A stretch of DNA of 64,000 nt from positions 372,001 to 436,000 of the forward strand of contig JAQGDQ010000079.1 of NCBI GenBank assembly GCA_030141605.1. Reading direction: 5' to 3'. The position numbers were made by a program, and so were the translations under genes. This document shows, piece by piece, positions 22,865 through 35,239 of the stretch (position 1 is the first letter of the stretch; each line of letters begins with the position of its first letter). The notes below the pieces were generated by a model. The model saw only the letters and a program-made list of their open reading frames with translations, ran no database searches and was not told the DNA's origin. The stretch is from Tubiluchus corallicola. Lineage: Eukaryota > Priapulida > Priapulimorpha > Priapulimorphida > Tubiluchidae.

Positions 22865-25800
22865 ATGATGCTTCGGTTTTTCCACGGATTCACGCATTTT
22901 GGTGCGATATTTGTTCTAGCAAGAGTGTTGATCTTACCTCATTGGGGCTTTCCTCTTCCTATTGGTCATCGCAGTAAACGTCAAACTTATGGCGGTTCTG
23001 ATTGGATGGGACAGTTGCCACCGTCTGTATCGGACAATGTTCCAATTAATGGGCTTGCCATTCCAGGTACACCGCTCATCCTTTTTAACTTTTTGTGGTA
23101 TTGCATTTGTAACTTACATTTGCGCAGCTTTCTAGTTTCCATCTGCGTTAATTTACAAGATGTGTAAGTGTGACTAATTACGTTCACAGGTATACTATCT
23201 AAGTACTAACAGCAAATAAAAGTTGTTGAATTTAAATAACAAAATTAACAAAATAATAATTATAGAACTGCATAAAAATTAGCTGTACACATGTAGTGCA
23301 CAAAAATCTTGAATTTTTTCCTTGCTATAGTGACTTTGAGATAGTATCAGTAGTACACATATAACTCCAGTGGGTCTGCTCATGTTTTATGTGACATTTC
23401 ACCGAGAATTAATTAAATTACTGTTTATTAGACTTACACTGTGTTAAATTGCTGATTAACTGAATACCTCACTGCCTGCCAGCCTACCAGCCTACCCTAT
23501 TAACTGACTAAATAGCTGAATGACAGATTGACTAATTGAGTTGATTGACCCACTGACAAATTCGCAAAGTCTCAAAAGACTTAATTAATTCTTAGCTCTT
23601 AGGTTGGTGTTAATCATTTAACTTAATAGTGAATCACCAAAATTTACCTTAGTTGTTAGCTAACCAATTTACCAGCTGAATGTCTTGAATGTCTGGTTGA
23701 TCAGTTTACGTACTGACTGGTTGGTTGTCTGACTCACTGAATAACTGACTGACTGGTTGGATGGTTGGCTGTTGGCTGGCTACCTGATCTAACTCTCTGA
23801 CAGTCTGAATGTTAACTAGTTGCGTTTCTGAGTTTCTTAGAAACCTGGCGTTTCAATGCACAATTTTAATTGGTAACTTAAACTCCGCATCAATTTTTTT
23901 GTTATGTTGCCAGTCAAAAAGCTCAGCAGAATTCGTCTCCTTGTAGTACATATACTCGTAATACTATACGCCATAATTGCATCATACTGGAGAGATCAAC
24001 AGCGGATTGGTATACATGTATGTAGCTAGACTGGAAAAATTATTTTGTGTTAGTAAACTACAAAAAGGTCAAATATTCTGTAAAAAAAACTGTGCATGGC
24101 ATATAAAAACTATATACTGCATTAATGAGTAATACATATAATTACGTTTTTCCGTTTTAACCTTCAAATAACCTTTAACCTTGTGTCATTTAATACAGTT
24201 AAACAACTTTAGTTACAAGTGTCAATTTAATATAATGCACAACATACTTTGTGCATTCACCATCGAAAGTCAAATTTCACCTCCACCATCGGACCAATTA
24301 CATTGATCATAATTACACAATTTGTTTCATGGCATGCTTTCAAATGACATATTACAAGATACACTTTCTACATTCCTCGCCAAAGATCACATATTTGATA
24401 GACAGGCCAGCCCGACCCACCCCCCGACATTGTTCCAAAATTTATTTAATTATCACAGTTTAATTGTCTCATGACGAGCTTTCAAATGATGCACAACACC
24501 AAGTAGTTGCACATTGCACACTTTTTTTTACAAAAGATCTCCCTTTGTAGACCCATCCTCCAAAGCTGGTCCCTCCACAGCCCCACTCTCTTAACCAAAG
24601 TAAATTAATTAGATTCTGTGTACAAGAACTCTACAGCTTCTATCACTCTCCTGAGTTTCAGTAACTTGTTACAGTGTGTTAAAGGCCCAGGAGGAGATAG
24701 CTTCAAAACTTTTTTGAGAAACACCCATCCAAGGTCACCGAGTACAGATCCCGAGTTATTAACCCAAATAAAAGCCGCAGGAGAAATAAATAAACGAGAA
24801 ACTTTTCAAAGGCTAGGGCATTTCAAGGTACATTGAACCGACAATATTATATTGAACTATCAATAACTATCAATATGTACAGTGAAATACAAATAAACGA
24901 GTAACTCATTCAAAGCAAAGGTATCTCACTGTAATTACCAACTATTAGTTGGCTAGCTGATTGTCTGTTACTGATTACAGTATTTGATTTGTGATTGGCT
25001 TATTGTCTTATTGACTATCTAACTAATTAATTGATTGACTGAACTAACCGACTGACTGACTGACTGACTGACTGACTAAACGAATGAATAGCTTACTAAC
25101 TAACAGTGGGCTTAAAAATAATTGCTTTTCAGCTGTTAATTAAAGGTTTATATGTAAGTTATTACATGGCAACAGATATTTTTACTAATTGGCTGTATCT
25201 ATTCTCTGACTGTCGAATATTTGGTGATTAATTACCTGTCTGACTGATGCGTGCTTTTAGCTTTTTATGGTGTGTCTACACGCAGTCGTTTGCTTCACTT
25301 ATTAGTACGTTGACTAATTGTTTCGCTCACTATTTTTGTTTGTGTTTTTTTAGGAACACATAATTCGTTCTCAAACTCGCTTACTCAAGTCCCGGGACCA
25401 GATTTGCCGCCGTCTATAAAAGATCTTTTGAATTTTTACGTCGCTTTTTTTCCGGGTGCTCTTAATGTATGAACATATTTAAATTTGATTATAACAGTTT
25501 ATCACATAGTGTTGGCTGTATTGCTGAAATCAGCACAGATTATAGATTGATTTAAACACAAAATTTTAGAAGTTGAAAAGATCAACAGAGTGAAAATTTG
25601 AAAAAAAAAACAGTAACTAGGCCAGGGTATGAACCATTGATCTTCGGCGCATGATCTTTGGAAGTCTGTGCATTGCGAACTAGGCCATCAAAACAAAGCT
25701 AGGCCGTTTGCAACAAGAATGAATGGATTCAAATCCAAATTAGCGAGCGTGTGTTTACACATGACTACAACTGGTCGAATGTGACTAACTCATGTCTATA

Positions 25801-26884
25801 TCACAAAAATTCAATGCGTGCTGTGTGCTGGATGTTTAGCATTAATTTTCTAAATTTAGCTTAAAATTCTAGGAGGCATTGACAATCAAAAAACTGACCA
25901 TTGTCCAGTGTCCTTGACATTTTTGACTGAGGTCGCTAGTTGTTCACCGTGCAATTTTCAAGGCTCCTAACATGAATTGTAAAGTGGAAAACTGGAAGCC
26001 AAAGATAATGAAAAATAAAAAATCAGCCTCAGAGTTTTTCTTAAATCTGCTCGCAAATAAAAAATTGTTTTGTTTTTTTGCTGTTTCGGCCTACTTGATT
26101 TACAATTTTGAATTTATGCAAATACTTCGAAAAATACAATATTTACTTCTATTTTATCTTATAGGAAGCATTAGGTTGGTCTAAATGTCAAAATATGGGA
26201 CCATGGGAACAACTTGAACTTGGAATACGCTATTTTGATGTTCGAGTAGCTGGCTTTCCTGATAGTGATCAAACATTTATTACACACGGCTTTCTTGGAG
26301 AAGAGGTGACTAAAGTCTTGGATGAAGTCAACGATTTTTTGCTGCTGCACCCAAAAGAGGTTGTGCTCATCGATTTGCAGCATTTTTACAATGTGTCAAG
26401 AATCGCTCACAGTCATTTACTCAATTTTCTGGAACACAAGTTTGGTAGAAAACTGACGCCAAGAAATGGCAGTTTTGGCACATTGAAGTCTTTGTGGGAT
26501 CAAGGGCGTCAAGTTGTGCTCATATATCAGAGTGAAGTAGCTGCAGAGAAGAACCATGTTTGGGATAGCAACAGTATTGAACAGCCTTTTCCTGACACTG
26601 ACAATGCAACTGTCCTGTCAACGTTCCTAGAGGAAACTTACGGTGAAAGGTCGCTTGACAAACTACATGTAACTCAGGGAATTTTAACACCAAGCCAGAC
26701 CACTATAACAGCAAAATTTGGAGACAGCATTGAAGGAGCTTTGGCTCCGCTTGCTAACCATGCAGTGACGGAATGGCTGCTAGAAAAGCAAGCAGGAATT
26801 AACGGGGTCAATGTAGTTTTAGTGGACTATGCAGAAATAGGCAGCATGGTTCCAGCCATTTTAGAATTAAATACTGCACCTTAA
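22865..26884 (+). CDS. PLCXD: PI-PLC X-domain-containing protein (PLCXD type)
   Basis: A phosphatidylinositol-specific phospholipase C consisting of the X domain only. Exons are 22865-23066, 25354-25466 and 26165-26884, with joints in phase 1 and phase 0. I start at the ATG at 22865, because the frame further up has only a GTG. The product is 344 residues, usual for PLCXD1-3. The catalytic domain opens with DWMGQLPP and LAIPGTHNSFS (His70 splits across the first joint region), continues with GIRYFDVRVAG (Asp130, Arg132) and FITHGFLG (His146), and ends with NVVLVDYAEIG. These are the general acid/base histidines and the Arg/Asp partners of bacterial and animal PI-PLCs. There are no EF hands, Y or C2 domains. 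Residues about 11-25 are moderately hydrophobic. AATAAA at 26999-27004 is the likely poly(A) signal. Intron 1 contains CTGA-rich simple repeats. Confidence 0.93.
25040..25078. repeat. (CTGA)n microsatellite in PLCXD intron 1
   Basis: A near-perfect tetranucleotide run. The degenerate CTGA/TTGA-rich text at 23460-23800 and about 27800-28160 looks like decayed relatives. Confidence 0.85.
25621..25690 (-). repeat. tRNA-derived SINE or tRNA pseudogene fragment
   Basis: On the minus strand TGGCCTAGTTCGC fits an A box and GGTTCATACCC fits a B box, at normal tRNA spacing. Flanking GGCC/GGCC ends could pair weakly. It lies in PLCXD intron 2. The boxes are seen; SINE origin is inferred. Confidence 0.4.
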
Positions 26885-29800
26885 AGAAAACAGTTGTATG
26901 AGGACAAAAACGCAACGTAAATTATACTTAGAAAAAAGAATTTTATATGATTGTGTACTTAAACAGCAAGCACGTTGCTTACCATGTAGAAATTTGTTAA
27001 ATAAAGACACTTCTGTCGTGTCTTTTACTTCTATTTATTCTTCTTTTACCTCTCCAAGGATGTCAGTCTGGATGCCGATCGTAGTCTGGTTGAACACACC
27101 CGCTACAATGGCATAAGACAAATTCCAAGCTAGTCCTTGGATTAAGGTCCTTTGTTGGTTTGCTAAATTGCTCTTTGATCTCCCAACCTATTAGAATTTA
27201 AAAAGAAAGTACTTATCTCCTGTAAATCGTCCAGACGCGCCCAAAAGTGTAAAAATGAATTTGCTAATGAGCTTGATTATAACAAAGTTTATATTTAATT
27301 CTTGCTTCAGTTTTGATTAGTTAAAGAATTATTTTCATATAACTAACTGCATGTTTACTACGTGTGTACAATGTATAACGAGTACTGTTATTTTTGTACA
27401 TTTAATTTTTGTACCACTCAATAGATATTTGCATAAAATACACAGAACTACACAACGGTGTTTTGAGTTTGTTTTCGATGCAAAACAAACGAATCTTGTT
27501 TTGAATTTTGTTTTCGAATAGTACGCTCATATCAACAAAAATAGAGCATTTTAAAGTACGTACGATATCATAGAACGACGTAAGACAAACACTGACAAAA
27601 ACTACAAAAATAAACGACTGAGACCTAGGACTAAATTAAAAAGTGGACATGGTGCTTTAACACAATATGTACTACATGTCAGAATGATGTAATAGATTAT
27701 TATTCTATTAGACCGTTTAAAAAGACTTATGAACTGCATTTACTGAATTTTGTAAGTTGAATTCACATGCAGTGATAAAATAAAAAATATTCATCCGCGC
27801 GTTCAGCAAATTAACCAGTAAGAAACAGCCGGCTAATCAGTCAACGAAGACAGACCAATAAACTGTTCGATCAAATAAACAACCAGCGAAAAAAACAGTT
27901 GACCACAAATGGACCTATAACCAACTAGTTAAACTAGCTTATAACTATAATTACCTAAGTTAATCAAGAACAGTTTTACAGATAGCTTGGACAAATGTCC
28001 GGCTGTGGTCTCATTTTTAACAGTGTCGAATGTGTTCACAACAACGACAACGCGTGACAGAACAGATTAATTAGGATGGGAATTGGAACTGATAAAATCT
28101 TGGTATGGGTCCAGTGAACCACCAATCAGCTAGCTAGCTGACCAACTGATTGGCTGATTAAACAAATCTACATCCTAAAAACCTATATTACAAAATTATT
28201 ATAAACAAATTATTAAAATTACTATGTAAACAAATGAAAATACAAACGATTTCTATCGCACTGGTGACAAACATTTCAGTTTTTCAACTTGTACAATGCT
28301 TGCTTTTATATTATCACTCCATTATGCCATTTTAAGCATTTAGTAAATGCATATTTGTATAAACATTGTGTTTGTATTTAGATCACGTAACAGAATGGTT
28401 AGGTGTGACTTATCGTCTTCTTGCCTAGCAACTGAGGCAGTTATTGTCCCCTTGCTCAACTCGAACTTATATTTGCTTAATGAAAAAATTCAAAGTCGAT
28501 CAAATACCATATCTCGTGATTCATTCAAAGCCGAAATGTAAATAGTTTGAGCAGTTTTCTCATTGAAACGAAAACTGCAAGTTGGGGAAAGTCATCGTTT
28601 GCAAAATGAAAGTAATTATTTTCAAGATTCGGTTTTGTCTCCTGTAACATAAAGGGATAAATTATAATAATCTAAACTAATAATTCTTGTGATGGAATAA
28701 ATTGCTGAATTTAAACAGATTTACTCGAAAGAAAAGAAATGTGAAAAAGTCGGGACACAGTCTGGACTTGAACTAGAAACTATTCACTTGTTAAGCAAAC
28801 GTTATGACAGTAAACAAAAAGTCATTAAGGCAGGTCCTAACTCAGCCTTACATTTGGCCAATTAATTCAGCATTTTTCATTAATTCAACAACTACACTTC
28901 ATAAACTAAAATACCTCCATTTATCTATATACTTTTCCTAAACAATGACAACCTGTTTTCCCATAATTAATGACGATCCCATGCAAATTGGTGGAGTTTT
29001 CGGCTTTTCTCAAAAATTATATTATTGCCGCCATTTTGAATTCGTGAAATGGCAAATCGAAAATCCGTCTCCGTAAGTCGATGCAGAATTCGCTCTAGCA
29101 TAATTTCTATAAAGTTTCATGACGATCCATTGCAAAGCTTTAGGCTGTTTTCGAAAATGATGTTATTACCGTCATCTTGAATTCAAAATCGTGGATGAAA
29201 ATCAGATTGTGTCAGTCGATGTGGAATTCATTCTAGCACATTCGTCTGAAGATTCGTGATGATCCATAGCAAAATTACGGAGTCTTGTTTTTTTTCAAAA
29301 AACAAGTCCCGCACAATAAAAACAAGAACAACAACATCCGTTTGAGCAGCGATTTGGGTAGAGCCTTTGACCAACCAGGAAATTTAAATCTATATGAATT
29401 TTGCAATTTTAGTTTACATTTATTTCTTTAGTCTAGTCAATTTATTTTCCGTATCAAATCTGAATCTGGGAAATGGGTCACTCTTTAATTAAGCTAGTTC
29501 TTCCTGAAGGCTTCGTCAAGATGGCGGAAGCGATTACTTTCCACTTTCCTAAAACCACTACCACCCGATAGGTCTAGTTTTAAGAAATATAAGATGAAAG
29601 CAAGTCAGAATAAACACATTTTCATTACCAAACCGAAATTCGGTATGATCAACAAATATGCAAAAGAAATAAAACTGCGAATTTTCGATTTATGTCTAAA
29701 GTATCGTCAGACAAAGAATGACAAACCGCGGTATTCGGTGCCTTCCTTTTTAAGCTGGTTAGTAATGCTTTCTTTTTTGTCCCTTTTTGTATAATTGTTT

Positions 29801-29994
29801 GGACCTGCTTTTCGAGGCAGGGACCTAACAAGTTTTCACTTCTGATGTCTGTCTAATACGTTAAATGTATGTTGTGAAGAAGATTCTGCTGTCAGAATTG
29901 TAATTAATATTTAGGAATATTTTTCTTTACGTTTCTACTGTAAGTTTATATTTATTTTATTTATAGAAAAATAAATTCATTCATAATAATGTAA
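26885..29994. other. Non-coding stretch downstream of PLCXD
   Basis: After the 3' end of PLCXD this is AT-rich sequence with decayed CTGA-type simple repeat (27800-28160) and a diverged ~125-bp tandem repeat (about 28970-29290, with GATCCATNGCAAA and ATTTTGAATTC blocks). A possible SINE-like fragment lies near 28750-28830 (-). No gene is seen. Confidence 0.55.
26999..27004 (+). terminator. Likely poly(A) signal of the PLCXD gene
   Basis: AATAAA, 115 bp past the stop codon, is the first canonical signal downstream. A GT-rich stretch (TTCTGTCGTGTCTTTT) follows. Confidence 0.6.
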
Positions 29995-30269
29995 TAATAA
30001 AATATATTTTATAAAGCACACGTTCAAGCAAAACGCTTTCAATGGCACTGTACAGTAAAATATCATGGTTACAATTGACAATTAAGAAAATGTAATACTA
30101 ATAAAATTCTTGAAAATTTTGCACAAAACCCACAAATCGACTACAAGAAATTATAGTAAAAAATAGGTCATTACTGAGTTTACAACAGCTGGAATTAATC
30201 GCAATACCTTGTAAAGAGATGTGTCTTCAAGCGTTTTTAAATAGTTGCATTGTAGAAACAGTTCTGAGG

Positions 30270-31580
30270 TTATGAGGCAAGGAGTTTAAATATTTTGTTA
30301 GAATTGAAGAAAATCCAAAGTCGCCAAAAGTTCACTATGGGAAGATTTACTTGCCCGTGTTTCCCTACGCTAGTTGCGTTTTTATGTAACTTATCAGACA
30401 TGTAGACAGGAGAGAGTCCGTGTAAAGCTTCGTAGGTGAAAACTAACAGCATATATAATTATACACCTAATTCTAATCGGTAAACAGTGCAGGTAAAATG
30501 TAGAAGTAGTGGCACTATCGTACTTTCTTGCACGAACAGCAACCTTTGCTGCTAAATTCTGAAGGCGCTGCATAGGTTGGACGGCCGATAGGTTGGATCG
30601 GTTGCATAGGTTGGGTGAATGCCGAATGCGTGATCATCAGCATAGCTAAGCAACGTTGCTGATTTATTTTGAGTGTACTCATCTAGCTTTTCGGCATAGC
30701 ATCTAAAAACTACCTGTCCAAGACTACCTCCTTGAGGAACTGAATAATTTATAACCATTTGTTGAGATAATTGGTCATTCACTTGCACCTCAAAATACCT
30801 GTCACGCAGATAATCAGTACACCAGAGATGCCAAACCTTTTTTCAAGAACGTCGTAAAGAATTTTGTGGTTAACAGTGTCAAACGCTGCTGTCAACTCCA
30901 GGGCTACCACACATGACACATCGGTTTTTTCCATTGATTGCTATACGTTATCAGTCAATCCTAGCAATGCTGTCTCTGTAGAATAATTTGAGCGATACCT
31001 GCTCTGATAGTCAGGTAAAAGTGAATGGTTTTCAATATGACTCAGTAGTTGCAACTGTACCACTCTCTCGACAATTTTCGTCAAAAATGATAGATTACTA
31101 CTTGGTCTACAATTCGAAAAAACAGCCTCCAGATTTGGTTTTTTAATCAGTGTGCTTCCATATATCTGAAAACACGCGTTGCATTAGAGATAAATTAATA
31201 AGCCTTGGAACTACAGGCAGGAGTACATCAATAAACTATTTTAAAGGGCCAGCAGGCCAAACATCTTATACACATGTAGTCAATTTGGATGTGGTAACCA
31301 GTTTGCGCACATCTTCATCAGTGACCAACTTAAATTCTGAAAAATTTTCACAATGTTCCAGTGTAGGAGTAAAATATATGGCATTGCCAAAGGATTTCGT
31401 AATATTTTCTGTTTTATTGAAAAAGAACCCAGCGAAATCATCAGCTAAATTCTTTTCTAAACTTTTTAAATCCATGAACAATATACCTGGAAAATTAATA
31501 GTATTAATTAGAGTTATTTTTTTGAATTCCGACAATGATTTAGACTGAATCGAAAATTGGCAATTTTCTATCTTTTGCAT
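30270..31580 (-). pseudogene. Decayed non-LTR retrotransposon (CR1/Jockey-like reverse transcriptase)
   Basis: Read on the minus strand, the blocks of a non-LTR reverse transcriptase appear in the right order but with stops and frame changes. LADDFAGFFFNKTENI and FKLVTDEDVRKL lie upstream (31266-31580). A stretch with SNLSFLTKIVERVV and STETALL follows (about 30980-31090). Next come LTAAFDTVNHKILYDVLEKR (about 30850-30910) and NYSVPQGGSLGQV with SYADD (30552-30788). The tail is LLVFTYEALHGLSPVYMSD (about 30400-30452). The endonuclease part is missing, as expected for a 5'-truncated copy. AT-rich sequence at about 29995-30100 may be its 3' end. It is inactive. Confidence 0.85.
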
Positions 31581-32781
31581 TTTATTTCATTGATCATACT
31601 GAAGTCTGAATTTCTGTTTGCTAATGAAAATGCAATTATTCGGCCTACTTTTATCTTATAATTCCGCTTTGCAACACTTATTGCCGAACTGCATAAAAAT
31701 CGGGCTTAGATTTAGAATAAGTTAGTTTCTTTTTATTTTTGTTTTTCTGTATAGTCTATGTTCTTAGAAGCGAAGAAACTACTTTTGAAATTTTTATGAA
31801 CAACGATAACTATGATAGCGAAAAGAAGCCGGAAGCGTTAAAAAATCGTCCTTGACCAACGAAAAGTCATCGTCAGTTTTTGGTATTTTACATCTTCTTC
31901 AATATAGATGGCTGGCTGAACAGACAACTGTGGGAAGATACGTAGCAGCATATACGAGCATAAATTCCTCCTGCGTCTATTGCATCTGTCGATGCCTCTC
32001 CTTAGTAGAAGTAGTATAATCTTTATTTTGCCTTTTTAAAAACATTGACCATTATGATCAAAAGACAGACAATCAGTGTTAGTTCATACAAAAACATACA
32101 CTGTTCTGGGCAAATGTGTCTGGTGCGAGGTAAACTATAAGTGCAACTAGAAATTGAAAAATAAAAGATAAACTACAAACACACAACGCACTACGATAAA
32201 ACTACACAATTTTTTTCTCTCTTTCTTCTAATACACACATTTTCATGTCCGCTTGCACGCACGTACGCACCCACTCACACATACACACACACGCACACAC
32301 CTTAGTGAAGCAAGTTTCATTATTAAAAATGACATGTAGGAATAACTTATATCACAAAAGCAGAAATAGACGGGATACTGAATGTAGGTAGTTCCTCAAC
32401 GTAGAAGCAGTCTGTGATTATTCTATGGTCATTCTACGTTTGCTGACTTAATATAATAATAATATATAATAATATAATGATTATTTATTTTCACATCAGT
32501 ACAACACTACAGAACAAATACATGTACAAGAAATAAAATAACCAAAATAACAAATTAACATCAAATCAGAAAAATTTACATAGGTCGTGCATATTGTACT
32601 GCAGAACGCTTGAGAAGCTGAGAGCTTGTAAAAGCTTTCTGAAAATGTGAAAAAGAGAAAGAAGAAAAGGTTAGTAGTAGTAATAAACGTCGGAGAAACA
32701 TAGTGCGAAGAATGTATACATAAACTACAATTAATGTTTGTAAATTTGACAGTTGACAAAGATATTTGTTTGTTTTTGTAG

Positions 32782-33009
32782 GTTGTACTTGAAGTAACCA
32801 AAAATCGAGATAACATTAATGTTAACATTGTTGAAGAACGTGCCAGAGCTGTGGAGCTCATTGATCATATGAATCGAAATCTGAGTGGAGATTTAGATTC
32901 GTGTGTTTTTAACAGTGAACAGCCACGTGAAACTGTATATGTGAGCAGCCCGGATGTTTCTAACAACTTTGTAACAAAACCTAAACACAGTCTTGTGGGA
33001 AAGACTTAA
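32782..33009 (+). CDS. Orphan terminal-exon candidate, product unknown
   Basis: A good acceptor (TTTGTTTGTTTTTGTAG) is followed at once by 75 open codons and a TAA. The peptide is charged and codon use looks coding-like: VVLEVTKNRDNINVN near the start, ERARAVELIDHMNRNL in the middle (predicted helix), and a polar end KPKHSLVGKT. I do not recognise the family. No partner exon was found upstream, so it may be the last exon of an unfound gene, a relic, or chance. Confidence 0.35.
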   Translation, partial: VVLEVTKNRDNINVNIVEERARAVELIDHMNRNLSGDLDSCVFNSEQPRETVYVSSPDVSNNFVTKPKHSLVGKT

Positions 33010-34974
33010 CCCTAATTAAATCAGTCAGTATAAGCAATTAACTGACGAAGTGCTTAAAAATTTAACTAATACGTCAAATGAGCTATATTTAGGCAAAAAT
33101 ACAGAATGTTCCAATCCACGCCATTGATAAATTTTACGAAAACTTGTGTTCTGTCTTGCAAACTGCGGCTAATTGCGTAATTCCAACCAACTCAACAGAT
33201 GGCAGCAGGGGAAATGCATATAAAGCCATTCCTGGCTGGAAGGATTATGTACAGTATTTGCCTTCCATGAATAATATCGGTTTGACGTTTTGCATTGGAT
33301 AAATAAATTCAAAACTTAGGCAAGGTTTCTTTGCTGAATATATGAGAATTGTCAGATCACGATTTAAATATGCAGAATGATAGCCACGATTTTTAATCAT
33401 CTGTTCGGACTCGTATAACTGGTAAACTGCTTCTATCAAACAAAGTTGGAAACGCAGTTACCGAGGAAGATACACGTGGAAGTGTTCTTATGACTTATTT
33501 ATTTCAGTCGAAATTATCCTGTTGCACTGTAGTTAGAATTCGAAAGAGCAAACAATAGATCATATTTCTACTTTACTTTTTTGTTAATTGATTAGGCCTA
33601 CTTTAGTAATCATAGGCAACGCAGTTAATAGTTATGTTTCGGCATATGGCTATGACGATTTTAACTAAAAATAACTATCTGGTTGTTAGCTAACGTAATT
33701 ACGTTCAGTCTGTAACATTTTACTTACCTGAATTCCTTTCAGCCACCTATAGGGTTTTAATTAATTTAGTTGACCAATACTACTAGCTTTTCGTTTAGTT
33801 AGCTGTTCAAGTCCTCTAAAGCGATCAAACGTCGATGGGGAGTCAAATCAGAAAAATAAAAAAAATAGCCAAATATAGACTCATACAATATCATGTTATA
33901 ATTCGCGGTATTCATTATAGAATGAATAATTTTCTGTCAGAATAAATGTGTTGTGCAATATTATTATAAGCAACAATAATTTATGCACATTTTCATGTTA
34001 CCATTAAGTATTTTAATTGACATATTAGCAGATATGTCATTTAAAATTAAACCGCTACAAAAATGCTCTCATATAAACTATTTAATTTTAACTTATTTAA
34101 TACTGATGCATTTGTAATTTGAAAATAGGGAGACTAATAAATATCAAAACCATTATAAAATCGCGACAGCTTTTAAAATTAAAGCAAACTAATAAACAGC
34201 CTAACAAGCAAATGCAGGATTGATTAATAATAAAATGCACTCGCGCGACAGCTAAGTCGCTTTAAGTTGCATAATTTGAACTCATAATTATTATAGACTT
34301 TGTTTTGAGTAGGTAGAGGAGGAGGAGGGGAAATAGTACTTTATGAGCTGCATATTTACAATTATTTGTTTGGCAGTGTTTTTTTAAAGCTCTTCCAGTA
34401 TAAAATGGAATGTTCAGAAAAAGGAAATCACTTTTTTAAGAATTTCTCCTTCAGTGTTGCTTAAATCTGAATTCTGTTGCTGGTCTGCAATAGTTTGCTC
34501 GTGTTTGATAAGATCTTATGCAGCAGTCATATTCTCAATTTGAGCCTTCTGATTCATTTTAAATGAAATTGCCCTCATAACGCATGACATCATTAGTTAC
34601 TGCCCAGCAGAATCGCTTCTTATACACTCTTAATGAAACGTTGCATGTTATTCGTTCTGCACCTGCGTGAGCCTTACCAGCTATGACATTTATCATCAAT
34701 TGCTACTTATTCTGCATCTCACGTCAATTTTTGTAATTGGACGACATCTTAGAGTATCTCAGGCGCGATTACTACAGTAAGGTATAGAAGTACCTGCTAT
34801 AACGTTGTGGACAATCACCAAGTTTAACTGCGCTGAAAGGTCGCATATAAATTATATCGTCGTTTTTCGTTAAAAACAAAGCAAATTTGTTTTCTTGAGG
34901 AGAAAAGGCTCTTTGATTGGAGGAGAGCTTGTGATTTACAGCAGTTCTCACAGGAAAGAAAAGTTTGAAAATTA

Positions 34975-35190
34975 AATTTAAATCAGTTTTAATGGAGACG
35001 AAACATTTGTAATTATAAATCAGTTTTCACTAAGAAGACAAATTTGTAACTCTAAATCAGTTTTCATAGAGAATAAAGGCGTAACTAAATTAGTCCAATG
35101 TGGAGCAGAAAATAGACGTTGACGAAAGAAAATACTAGTAATTTGAAATCAGTTAAGAAAGACTTGCAGCTATAAATTAATCTTAATTCA
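34975..35190. repeat. Degenerate ~42-bp tandem repeat upstream of the cyclase
   Basis: Four to five imperfect copies of a unit like AAATCAGTTTTCACTAAGAA followed by GACAAATTTGTAACT. It ends about 50 bp before the start codon, so it may lie within the 5'UTR or core promoter. Confidence 0.6.
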
Positions 35191-35239
35191 GTAACAATTA
35201 TCCTGGAGAAGAAAGTAGATTAACTGACGGAGCAAAAAT

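Larger units (their letters stand above)
31581..35239. other. Intergenic stretch before the guanylate cyclase gene
   Basis: Holds an AC-rich run (about 32252-32302), the exon-like ORF at 32782-33009, an AT-rich interval and a degenerate ~42-bp tandem repeat (about 34975-35190) directly upstream of the cyclase start codon. No complete gene is visible. Confidence 0.5.

Noticed and set aside
24618-24836. 72-codon ORF in PLCXD intron 1
   Set aside because: No splice signals in the right phase and no PI-PLC similarity. The three-exon model is complete without it.
28381-28541. Exon-like sequence with HVTEWL, recalling the PLCXD C-terminal HAVTEWL
   Set aside because: Only six residues match. A stop follows within ten codons and no other PLCXD block is nearby, so chance is likely.
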